Shown here one piece after another: positions 47,366-59,233 of a stretch of 64,000 nt of DNA (positions within the stretch are counted from its first letter, which is position 1; each line of letters opens with the position of its first letter). The notes under the pieces were generated by a model, which was not told the DNA's origin, made no database searches, and saw nothing but the letters and a program-made list of their open reading frames with translations. Source of the stretch: Phycomyces blakesleeanus NRRL 1555(-) (Eukaryota > Mucoromycota > Mucoromycetes > Mucorales > Phycomycetaceae); contig NW_017265142.1 in the NCBI RefSeq assembly GCF_001638985.1, positions 984,572 to 1,048,571 of the forward strand, given 5' to 3'. A program made the translations under genes and the position numbers.

Positions 47366-50088
47366 TTACAATCTGGATTCATTTGGTACAATCACCATTG
47401 AAAGGGGTAATTCTACGTCAAGGCCAGAAAGAACCAACTGAGCATAAGTCTTGCCTTGGCGATCAATAGAGAGAGAGCAAAGGCCACCACCACCTTTATG
47501 AATAAAAAAAATAAAATAAAAAAAATTCATTATAAATAAATGTATAAAACACTATATAGGTGTGTGTGAATTTTAATTCTTTGCTTACCTAGAGCTTTGG
47601 TGAGTACAAAGTTTAATGCATTGAGTCCGGGTAGCTCAAATCGGGTGACAGATCCTTTACAAAGATGTTTCATATACTCTCTTATTACTTCTTCTGTCAC
47701 CGAACGTTTGATGAAAGGCAAGTATTTTGGATCCCTTGCAATGATACCTACAACAAGTAATAATTATACATCTCATCCACTATTATTAATTTTCCAAATC
47801 ATTCCTCTTACCGATATTGCACACGTCTCCTTTATCTCCACTCCGCCCATAGGCTACATCAATCAGCTTTACTTTAACCATGGTCTCTGAAATGGTAGAT
47901 GGTTCTGGAATGACAGGTACCACAAGTGGAGTTGCAAATGATTGGGTTTCATCCCAAGCACCCCAGGGCACTACCACTGCTGCTGCCGATTGTTGAATGG
48001 CAACCGTATCAGCAGTAGAAGTAGATTTTTTGCCGACCACGAAACTGGTCTCGATAGAAGTTTTTGGAATCAGACAAGGAAAGTGCACGAGGTTCGGAAC
48101 AGACTTTGGTCGACTTCCAGCCGCACCAGTAATACCAGGGGCCATACAAGTAGCCGCCTTTAAATTTTTATTTTATTTTATTTTATTTTTATACACACAC
48201 AAAAAAAATGACATGTAAATTATATATTATATTATATTATTAAGATGTCTATATAGATAACTTACTGGGCTTATTTCCATGGCAAATACTTCAAGTGCCT
48301 TGGGATTGTCATGGTGGGCTGTCAATCTCAGTATGATTTCTCTGCTTGGATTTGTAGTCTTATTGGCTCTAATAATAAATTTTTTTTGTACAAAAAAAAA
48401 AGAAAAAAAAAAAAAGACAATGACAAGAACAAGAACAACAAATAAATAAATCTACCGACAAGCTACTAGTACTGGTACTAGTAATAGCACTAATTCTAAT
48501 GCTAATGCTAATATTAATGCTAATTTTTCTAATTTTGCTTACCCAAAAAGATGCTCACTTCCGAGTGCTTCGATGTTAAGGTCTCGAAAGTCAGCTAGAC
48601 CCAATTGTTTAAACAGAGCTTGGGATCTTTGCTGGATGGCCTGGCCGACCGCGAGTGCCTTTTGGCTGGCCTCATGGCCGGCCACGACCAGCTCGGCACT
48701 GATTTTCCAGCCGTCGACAAAGATACCCGAGCACTTGAGCCATGGAGTGGGCCGGCTTCCCTTGGCCCCCTTGACAAGCACTCGGTCCGGCCTGACCTGC
48801 GACACCGTGACCTGGCGCATGTCCAGGATAACGTCGGGCAAGAGATAGAGTGCAGGATCAAGGATCTCGTAGAGAATCTGTTCGGCCACCGTGGCAGGAG
48901 TGACGAGGCCTCCGGTCTGGAGAGGCTTTGTGACCACAAAGTAGGTTCCGGTCTGGTCAAACTCGACAATGGGGTATCCCATGTTGGCGTACCCGCCAAA
49001 CGCAGACTGCGCCGCCAGTCTCCAGTCGGTAAAGTTCCCGCCCGTGGCGTGGCAGCCGCACTCGATAATGTGGCCTGCCAGAGAAGCCATGGCAAGTCTG
49101 TCGTAGTATTCTGGATCCTGGTCGTCGTTCCAGCCGTATTCGTGGATCAGTGGTCCGACCACCAGAGCAGAATCGACGACGCGGCCGGTGACGACAATGT
49201 CAGCCCCGGCATCCAGAGCACTTGCGATGGCCCTGGCGCCCAAGTATGCGTTTAGTGACACGATCGGTTCTTCTGGAGCTGGCATACGGTCGGCGTCTAA
49301 AGTGTGGTTTGTGGATGAGATGGTTGAAAAGGGTTGCAGGTTAGGTATAGACCCAAGACAGACTGGTGCTGGTGGTAGTGTTAATGGATGATCTTTATGA
49401 TCATGTCCTCGATTACTACTTTTGCTACTATTGCGACGATTATTAGGATCACGACTATAGTCAGGACGTGAAGAAGGATTGTTGATATGATTGGTGTGCT
49501 GAAGAACATCATCACCAATGACTGCAGCTACAGTCAGGGTAGTGTGGAGATTGAGTTTGACCAAGAGGGCTTCGATGGCGTGTTTGCACTGAATGGGGTC
49601 TAGGCCGCCAGCATTGGTCACAACCTTTGTTCGATTTTTTGCTAAATCGGGGAGGATAGGATGTAAAACCAGGTCGATGAACTCTGCGATGTAGTCTGTG
49701 GCTTTTGGTTGTGGTGGTGGAGGAGTATTATTCTTATTGTAATTCGTGGCCAGACGGCGTTTTCTACGTGATGCTAGAATACCCACAGTGATCTCTGTCA
49801 AGATAAAAAAAAAGAGAAATTGTTATTTATATAGATAATAAGGTATAGAAAGTGGGATGACTTTGTGTCCAAGATATGCTTATATATATATATATATATA
49901 TTTTATATAATAAATAGGTTTAGTGAGAGATAGAGAATGTTACCTGCCAGATAGTCTGCAACAAGGTAGTTTAGAGAGGAGCCCTCATGTTGAACAAGTT
50001 GACGGGCAGCAGCGGGAGAGTCACCCCAAAATGCTGAGTAGCATCCGATGCGAACAGTGCGTGGTTTAGGTTTGTGAATGAAATCCAT
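47366..50088 (-). CDS. AtuA-family (DUF1446) protein, acyclic terpene utilisation type
   Basis: Six exons (minus): 50088-49944, 49794-48543, 48368-48266, 48157-47812, 47747-47589, 47493-47366; 710 residues. Starts [20 protein letters not shown] and continues [19 protein letters not shown]. Family blocks are [88 protein letters not shown] and [15 protein letters not shown]-terminal AtuA-like module has [20 protein letters not shown] and [16 protein letters not shown]. Bacterial AtuA works in citronellol/geraniol catabolism; the fungal substrate is unknown. A ~50-residue Asn/Ser/Arg/His-rich insert interrupts the first half. The large exon is GC-richer than surroundings. Two acceptors are AAG. 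Confidence 0.9.
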
Positions 50089-50210
50089 TCTTTTGACCAA
50101 AGAGATAGAAGGGTAAAGAGGAGTAGAAAAGAGAGAGAGAGAGAAAGGGAGAAATGTGGAGTTGAACAAAAGAAGAAGAAAAAAGAGAGAATTGATTGGC
50201 TATAATGAAA

Positions 50211-50250
<40 letters not shown>

Positions 50251-51614
50251 AAACAAGTCTGTTTGCTTGTTTGTTTGTTTTTTGTGTGTGCGTATAAATC
50301 ATAAATAAATAAAGAATGTATAGCATAGGAAACCTTCTTACTGGTGTTTCAACTTTAAAGTGTACAATTTACAGGGTACAAGGTCTGATTTTGGGAAGAA
50401 ATAAGCTGTGATAAATAGGTTAGGAAAAAATCAAGAGCAGAGAGGAAATCCCAGGATCACTTGACCATGTAGACAAGACATTGTTTTGTATTGCATTGTA
50501 TTGGCTACAAACGAAAAAGCCCAACAGTCTAGATGAGTTTATAGAAGCATTTCTTTGCTTTGCTTTATGTTGGATCCCAAACCATGGCTTAGAACCTTTC
50601 TAATTTTCCTATATAGAGTGTGATGAGCTTAGTGAATGATTTGAATATTGACAACCGCCCTTTATTTTATTTTATTTTGACCAAAAAATAAATACCAGTA
50701 AATTAAATATGTACAAAAATATACAAATTTAATAATATATATATATATTTTTTGACATTTTTATATAATATGCTACGTATATATTATCTTGGGGGGAAGA
50801 GCGAGTTATTTTTACTTGATGATGCGAGTGCTTCGGCCGAGTCCTAAAATATAAAATGGTAAAATAGAATATAGAACAAGGCGGTGGGTCCCAGGCAACA
50901 CTGTAAGACAAATGCTAATTTGACGAATATTATATATATATAAATTATAAAATTTATTCACAATAAAATAAAATAAAATAAAATAAAATAAAATGTATCT
51001 ATAGAATATACACATATATACATATATGTAAATATGTATCTGTATAAATGTATATATAATAAAATATTCTAAACCTTGTCAGATTTACCTTGAGGATCCA
51101 GGGCCCAGTCTTTGGGATCTACCGATAATATATATATATAAAAAATAAGAGGGAATGAGGTGCGGTTAGTGTAGAGTATAAACTTTAAATAATATATATA
51201 TATATATATAAATCAGAGAAGAGAAAAGCGCGACAGACTATCGGAAAGTGAACCCAAAATCATAAAAAAAAAAAAAAAAGAAAAGAAAAAAATAGCTATA
51301 AAACCCAAAGAGATGAAATTCATTTCAACTTCCTTACCCCCTCTCTTAACCCATCTTCTTTACTTCTTCTTTACTTCTTTACTTGAAGAAATCCTGCCAT
51401 TAAAAAACAATAAAAAAAAACAAAGAAAAAGACGTACAATATTATTTATTTGATTTCAATTGATTGATTAATAAATAAATATAATTTTTTATATACATAC
51501 AAACTTCTATACATCTTTACATAAAATAAATAATAAAATTAAAATTAAAATTAAAATAAACCGATTCTTTGATTATTATTTATATTTATTTTTTTCAATA
51601 CTCCTTTGTAATCA
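50089..51614. promoter_or_regulatory. divergent intergenic region, AtuA-family gene / beta-trefoil gene
   Basis: 1.5 kb with TA, TAAAA and AAATT microsatellites. No gene recognised; open frames translate repeats. Confidence 0.5.
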
Positions 51615-53046
51615 ATGGTTCCCACCCTTACAAAACTCGACGGAGACTGGTTCTACATCAGGACAGTCTCTAATGGCAACGTAGCCTCTGCTGGGCCAAT
51701 CATCGCAGCAAACGACGTAGAGACCACTAGGTCCGAAATCCGTGTCGAACCACCAAAATATGACGACAGCGAACTCTGGTGCTGGAAAGACCGAATGCTT
51801 GTCAACAAATCTAACGGAATGGTAATGAGCATTCGTAAAGGTACAGTCAGACAATCAATCAAAAAACCAAAAATGAGACTAACCTATTTTTTATTATTAT
51901 TATTAAAAACAAATCTTATTTTTTTTAAGGTCGCCTTCGTTTGATCGAAGATACCGAGATCTGTCTCTACCCAAAAAAGTCTGACGAATACATCAGCCAA
52001 CAACAGTGGGGTGTTCAACACGACGACTGCCCATTTGGAAAACGACTGGAGGGATGCCTTTTGTACTCTTTCCATAGCAACGACTGGGTGTTTGATATCC
52101 AGACCCATGTAGTGAATGGCGACACGAAGCTTATCCTGTTTCCTTACAAGACCATCGATAACGACACCCAGCGATGGGAGCTTGTCTCACCAGCCGACAT
52201 TCTTCAATACAGCAGACCGTCGTCAGGATCACTGTCCTCGTCATTCTCACCAGTATCCCTATCATCACCAACCGGTTTCCAATCAAACTCTGTTTCTGCA
52301 TTCGGGTCACCCACCATCGGCGACCTTTCGCCCTCGACATCGTCCTCTTCATCCCAGATCATGTCCCAGGAACTAAACGGATCGATGGAGTTTGCCTGTG
52401 GACTCAGTCCCTCAAAGCGAGGCTCCCAAAGCTCGGCTACCGGATTACCTCTCGAGACCTACCGAGAAAATCACCAGGCAGTTTACCATGGCAACGGAGT
52501 ACCCTCAAGGTACAAAATTAAAAAAAAAAATACAGAAATTTGGACTAGCAAATTCTTTCTTTTTTTTTATATATATTTAACTTGCTGATTTGATTATAAT
52601 CTAAAATAGATTTAGAGTAAATAAACTAATCTTTTTTGTTTTTTGTTTTGTTATATAGTGACAAGATATTGGCAATGGCAGCGGCATATCAAACATGGTT
52701 GGACTGGAGCCAAGACAAGCAGTCTCAGAGTAGCCCCACCGAGCTCCAGAACCAAAGAGCGCGACACGAAAAGACGCGCGCACGGTTGCAATCGATGGCA
52801 CGGACCGAAGTAAGTTTTTTTTTTTTTTTTTAAATGCCCGGTATAATATATATATTTTTTTTTAAAAAAAAAAAAAAAGATTTGAAATTTTATTTATTTA
52901 TTTATTTTTTTAAAAAAAAGGTAATCAAACTTGTGAATGCCAATACTACGTCTACCTCTAATAACCATTCTGCCCACCGCGACAATACCATTTCATTGAC
53001 TAACCGGTTCATCACTCAGCTGTATGAACAGATGCCAATGGCCTAA
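51615..53046 (+). CDS. ricin-B-like beta-trefoil domain protein
   Basis: Four exons: 51615-51840, 51930-52509, 52659-52809, 52921-53046; 360 residues. The N-terminal half (LDGDWFYIRTVSNGNVASAG, DSELWCWKDRMLVNKSNGMV, RLRLIEDTEICLYP, GCLLYSFHSNDWVFDIQ, TKLILFPYKTIDNDTQRWEL) has three lectin-like repeats with QxW-like cores, as in ricin-B-type trefoils common in Mucoromycota proteins. A Ser/Pro-rich linker follows, then a helical C-terminus (DKILAMAAAYQTWLDWSQDK and LTNRFITQLYEQMPMA). No signal peptide, so likely cytosolic. Sugar binding is not proven. Two acceptors are AAG. This is not a ribosome-inactivating toxin: no A-chain is present. Confidence 0.75.
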
Positions 53047-54651
53047 GTATGGCTTCTTTTATATCTACACTCCACAAAGATCTTTTTTGTGTGTGTAGAG
53101 TGCATTTGTATTTGCTACCTTGTTGTACCTTGTTGCACCTTGTTGTACCTGCATTTGTATTTTGTATTTTGTATTTTTTATTTTGTATTTTGTATTTTGT
53201 ATCTGTGACCTGTAGGCTTTTACCAGTTATCAGTTTACTTGTATCTTTTTCTTTTTTGTACCTTTTTTTTTTTTTTTATTTATTTGCCTTACCTTTCCTT
53301 TGATACTTTTATACTTCTTTATTATTTCTTTTATTGCACCTCTCTTTTAACCAAACAACAGCAAAATTCATTCGCTACCTTTCCTTACCTTATCTTACCT
53401 TTAAAAAAAAAATTCTCTGTATGTTTCTTTCATTTTATTTTTGTTATCAACCAGTTTATGCCACTTCTTTTCTCTCTCTATTTTTTATATATATATATAT
53501 CAGTATTGTAAACACTCGAACCATCACAGCACATCACCAAACAAACAAACAAACAAACAAACAATAAATCAAAAACATTGATATGCATGTACCCACAGAC
53601 ATACAATATAATATAAAAGATAGAGTCTCATCACCAAAAAGAGTAGAGTAGAGTAAAGTAAAGAGAGTACATGTGCTACCTTTAAATAGATTTTTAATCA
53701 GATGTGATCACCACACTAAGCTCACAAAGAATAGTATTATATACATCTACAAAGATTCTTTTTCTTTTTTTGGATTAACATAAAAAATAAAAATAGAATA
53801 ATATAAAACAAGGGGATCTCGGAATGATGTCCGTTGGCGCAAAAAAAAAAAAATAAGAAAATGAACAAGTCCGCCCTGCTTCCGATATTATAATATATAA
53901 ATATAAAATATATTATTTCTTTCCATGGGTCAGGGTATCTTTATTTATGAATATTATAAGAAGGGATTGACCACTGTATTGTGACCCTTCCTTTTTATTT
54001 TCTTGTGTGTATCTCAAGATTTGTGTTACAAGATCTTCTCAGTTCAAGTGTCTCTATGTATTGTCTACTTGGCCGCATTAATTATCTACAATTACAACTA
54101 TGCTTTTCTTTCTTTCTTTATTATATTATATTATATATTCAATGGTATTCCCATTCACACAAAGGATAATTTACATGTCAGAATACATATGTAAACCAAA
54201 TACTTGAATCAATAATTGTGTATATAAAAATAAAAATAAAAATAAAAATAAAAATAAATATATAAAAATTGTTTTAAATACAGATTAGGAAATGAAGATA
54301 AAAAAATAATAATAAAAAAAAAAAGAACTATTCTCTTGGCTGTGTATATGTTGCTGGTGTATGGAATTTGTTGTTTGTGCGTGTATATGTAATCGAAGAT
54401 AAAATAAAATAAAATATAGGGTTAAAGGGAAGATGGGGAAGTTTAAAAGAGGTTATAAAAATAAAAATAAAAAGGGGGGTTTGAGGAGGAGGAGGAGGAG
54501 GAGGGGGGGGGGGATAATAACAACATAGAAGAAAAAAATAAGGTTAGAAAGGGTGGATTGTAGTAAAAAATTCAATGATTTTTACTTCCTTTGTTTTCAT
54601 ATTCTAAAAAAAAATTATCTTTCTATTTCGATTCCTGCTTCATTCATTCAT
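53047..54651. other. convergent spacer, low complexity
   Basis: Pyrimidine-rich runs, TTGTATTT repeats near 53150-53200, (CAAA)n near 53538-53565, AAAAAT repeats near 54225-54260, and a GGA run followed by ten G near 54485-54513. No gene was recognised. Confidence 0.6.
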
Positions 54652-57600
54652 TCAAGTCAATGTATGTTCGTGTGGTCTACGGGGAAGATGTTTAAATTGT
54701 CGCAGATCATGCTCTGTCAATGGCTCTGGTATCGACTGGCTAGAGTGCAGCGAACTATTGCTACCAGTGGATGTTGACGATGTAGGACATATGTAGTACT
54801 GAAAGTCAACAGCAGCAGGGTGTGTGTGATGAGGATTGAATTTTGGTAGTCCATTGTTGCTCATATGCGAATAACCCTGATAAATACTATTCGATTGATC
54901 AGAGTACAACTACAAAATCCACAAAATGTTAACCAATCAATCAATAATAATAATAATAATAATTACCATTGATTTGTGTCCATCTAATCCAAGACTCATC
55001 GATGTATTGGCTGTACCAGTCGAAACTGATCCATGTCCATACACAGGATTCATCAGTGATACCTGGGGAGGGTTCATCCAAATATCCACATTTCCTGTCA
55101 ACCCAGAGCTTCCGACTCCACTCCCACTTCCTATTACTGCTCCTCCTCCTCCACCACCACCACCACCTCCTCCTCCTCCTACAGCCGAAGTTCCACCGCC
55201 AACACGGTAACCGAGTCCTCCGCTTCCTGCCATGGGTAAATTACGTCTGTGTTTGGCAAGCGCAATCTCTTGCTCGGTCGACTGCTCCAGAGGCGTGTCA
55301 AAAATAGCACGGATATTCTCAGCTGTTCTTGGCGAATTGATATCCCTGAAATGTCTCCAGGAAGCATCCAGCACATTGCTTCCACTTGTACTACCAGGGT
55401 AATCAAACAAAGAATAACTTGAAAATGTACTCAAAGAAGGTGTGGGTGATTGTGGTTTTTGCTGTTGAAGCTGTTGAAGCTGTTGCTGTTGAAGCTGTTG
55501 CTGTTGAAGCTGTTGCTGTTGAGATTGAGATTGATGATGATGATTATGATGATGGTTTTGCTGTTGCTGTTGCGATGGTTGATGAATATGGGATTGGGAT
55601 TGGGATTGGGATTGTTGGTGTTGCAAAGGTTGGCTCTTTTGTGATTGTATTGATTTTGAATGTTGGTGTTTGTACTGCATTCCTGGTAACTCAGCTAAAC
55701 CAAAAAACAAATCAATCCCCCCAAAAAAAAAACAACAAAACATGTAAGAATCATTTTCTTCTGTTTCTTGACATCAACAAAAGCAAGAGGGTGGGAAGGC
55801 GAGAAAGAATCAAAGGAGAAGAAATAAAAAAAAAGCCTCTTTCTCTCTCGATCTATCTCTTTTTACTAAACTAAACTGTACAGTAATATACCGTACTCCA
55901 CTCCACTATACTGTACTGCAAAGTACTGCACAACACTGCAATGTCCTGCAATGTACTGCATTCTATTGTATTGTACATCATTACACTATTTACCTGAGCA
56001 TGTGACAGAAGGGAGGACCTTGTTTCCAAAAGAAATTCCAAAAGAGTCTGTCACAGAACTGGTGCTACTAGATCGTTTGGTATGGAAGGCCGGTTTGGGA
56101 GGTGGGTCATCATAAAGTCTGACATGTTGAGACTTTAGGAATCCAATAAGAATGTCGAGTGCTGCAGGTAGACAATCAAGGTTACCCTTGTTCATCTTGA
56201 GTACAATAACCTGGTCGTCTGCGGCACTGATATGCATACCCATACTAAAAGCCATACCAATGCTGCTGGTGCTGCTACTAATACTGCTCGTGCTACTACT
56301 GCTACTGATATTGTTGTTGTTTTTGTGGTTCTTATTGTTCTTGTCCTCGGTTAAAGTAGTTGGCGTAGCAGAATTGGTTGTCTTTACATTCATTTCCTGC
56401 TCAAGACGATCAACCACGGCCTCTTGGTAGTGATCAGAGTCCAGGATTGCGATCAGATTGGTTGAAAAGGGCACATGGATACAATAGTCTTCTGGCACAC
56501 AAGCTCTCAGCATCTGGGCCGCATTTCCGACCTGTGCCTCTGGGCCAACCAGAGTTACGGCATCGCTGGCCAGTTCGTGGTCCGGCCAGAGTATGCGCGT
56601 GTTGGCCTTTTGGGAAATGTCTTTTAGGTACTGTTCGTTGTCCCGGATGAGTGTCCTGTGCATCCGAAAGGGAATTCCGACTGTCTGGACCACAAAGTCC
56701 TTGTCCTTGGCACTGATCAACTCCATAACCGCATGTCGCAAGTTGTCCAGATTGAGCTGGTTCTTCATCGGCGTTCTGGCCACCACATTGTCATCGTTTC
56801 CGTAATACCCTCCAAGCGCGGCAAATTCCTCGGCGTTTGAGAACTTGACATAGACGCCGTACTTTTTCATGATGCGTTGGATATTTTTACCTCCGACGCC
56901 AATGATACGCTTGTGGTACGTCTCTGGGACATAAAACGAGATCTCGGCAGGAAGTTCTTCTTGGAGCAAGGTCAGGCCATCGAGTGCCTTGGTGAAGCTG
57001 GTGCTCTCGACCTCGATAATGAAGTTGTATTCACTGAACGGCATGAACTTGATCTTGGCTCCCGAGGTCTTCATGATCTTGTTGATCTTGCCGCTCTTCT
57101 TACCACTGATGAATTCGCGTTGCTCGTTCGAGAGCTCGACGCTAAAAGTGGTGTCTTGGTGGAACATCTTTAGGAAAGTCATTTCGTGTAGTCGCTGGTA
57201 GACATTTCGAACCGCGCGCTCGGTGCCGTGGACCTCGATACAGCCAGGGTCTGTTTTGTAGGCGACTTCTGCGCCTGATATCTGGGACAGTTGAGTGACG
57301 AGATTGGCGAGGTTTGTGATTGAGTTGAAAAAGGTATTTGAACCGTCGGTGCCGTAGATTGCCCCATCGCGATTGTTAAAGTAAAAGCAAGCCTCATAAA
57401 TTGAACAAGCCTTGATGAAGGTATCAGTAATAAGATTAAGATTAAGATTTAGATTATATATATTTAATTATATAAAGGTGTTAATTACCACAATTTACTT
57501 ACAAGGAAATTAAGGGATCGAAGGGTGCGTTCTGCATTAACTCGGTTCTCTGCATAAACAGTAACAAGACCAGTACCGGAACCAAGTGGAGGCAAAGCAA

Positions 57601-59233
57601 TAAAAGAACCTATATATATATATATATTTGGTATATTAATAAACAGACTAATTCGATTCAATTGACTGTAGCTTGTATAGTCAACTTTATTGATCTTGAT
57701 TTCTTACCATTGTCATGCATGATTGTGCGCAATTCATCTCTGCGGTGAAGGAGCATCCAGTCTAGTTTACGGGCGTGCATGATTGTATCCTTGTGGTACA
57801 TGGACTTGGCCTATATATATATATAAAAGGTGAATAAAGTAAAATAATATTAATATTAATTTTAATAATAATCACAGTAATCATAATCATAAGTCTTTTT
57901 TCTTTCTTTCTTACTATTTTTCTATTATATATATATTAAATTGCTACTGCTACTATTCAATATAATTACTTGAATAAAGAAAGAGAATAGAAATATTGAT
58001 TGATCGATTGGTTCTCTTTGACTCACCTTTTGAGCAGCAAGTTTAGTCAGCATATCTTTGACGCGAGATACGCTACTAGGGTCTCCGGTAATATAGATTG
58101 GTGGAGAGAATTCTGAAGAGCTTTCAGAGGCATTATTATTGAGAGGGTCAACAAAGGGCGAAGGAAAATAGATGTTTGTCAAGGTTTCTTCGATAATAGG
58201 CTGTAGAGCTGTACGTTTTCTGCCACAGATGAGAGGTTGTAATCGCAACGGGATCTTGACAGTATCAATGCTCAAATCGGACTACAGGCAAAAATAAATA
58301 AATATATGGTTATTAATAATAATAATAAAAAAAAAGAAAGAAAATAGATAGATTTAATAGACTCGATGATAATAATATTATTATTGTTATTATTAAGAAG
58401 AAAGAAAAAGAAAATTTGATAAATCAAATAATAATAATAAAAAACAATAAATAAAGCTTGATTGATATTGATACATTACCAAAGAATCTAGGATGGTCAA
58501 TACGCGTACACGGGCTATTTCAGCTTGGGGAGGAAGTCCATCGATCTTGATTGTGATTGTGTTTTCCGAGGCAAATGCAGAGTGTTTTGGTGGTGGATTG
58601 GTGATTTTGATGATTGTTCCGGTTTGTTCTTGGATCTCGTCGCATGGGATTCGTAAAAGGGTTAATTGAGGACAATCGTGAACGGGGATCTTGATATCGA
58701 GATTGATCTACAGTGAGAGAAATATTACAAATGACAGTAATAATAATAATAAGAATAAATAACAATGTACATTGATATTTTCATTTAGTTTCTTTTATAT
58801 TATTAAATATTAATAATATTAATAATACTTGTTGTTGTTGTTATTGATATAATATAAAAAATAATAATAGAAATAATGAAAATAATGGAATCGTGTGGTT
58901 CTGTTTTATGTGTAGGCTTGCCTTGAAGGGTGAATGTTGAAGTAAATCGGCACGGGCGGCCATGACGGTGTGTAGTTTCCCAGCAAGGGAAATAGTGTAG
59001 TCGGTGGGCGTGTCTACCAAAGGCGTCAAATGTGGCTTGCTCGAGGACAGTGAAGCATCGGGTGCAGTTGAGGCCAGAGCAATTTGACAGCAGTGGCGAG
59101 TCATGACGTTATTGCAGGTATCGCGCAGGTTAGCTAGGACTGAGTCGTCATGACTGGGGGAGGAATCGTAGTTGCTATACTGCCCAGACGCGGGCGGGGC
59201 ATAGCAGAAGGAAAATGCTGCTGTCTGAGACAT
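54652..59233 (-). CDS. large multi-KH-domain RNA-binding protein
   Basis: Eight exons (minus): 59233-58922, 58707-58480, 58281-58027, 57810-57708, 57609-57503, 57410-55994, 55694-54967, 54909-54652; 1135 residues. Several KH-type segments are visible: INLDIKIPVHDCPQLTLLRI, SKPx-like regions in exons 3-4, ELSNEQREFISGKKSGKINK with IMKTSGAKIKF, and YVPETYHKRIIGVGGKNIQR with the GxxG loop and YGVYVKFSN; QTVGIPFRMHRTLIRDNEQY adds another. The tail has Gln/His-rich and poly-Gly tracts around a conserved block, ASWRHFRDINSPRTAENIRA and EQEIALAKHRRNLPM. The layout resembles fungal multi-KH regulators of mRNA (vigilin/Khd4-like), probably cytoplasmic. The first intron is GC-AG; one acceptor is AAG. 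The number of functional KH domains is not settled. Confidence 0.85.

Noticed and set aside
48605..49255. A 216-codon plus-strand frame and a 166-codon minus-strand frame over the AtuA gene
   Set aside because: Both are shadows of the long AtuA exon, which has clear family motifs in its own frame.
51615..53046. A ricin-like toxin
   Set aside because: Only a beta-trefoil (B-chain-like) domain is present; no ribosome-inactivating domain and no signal peptide.
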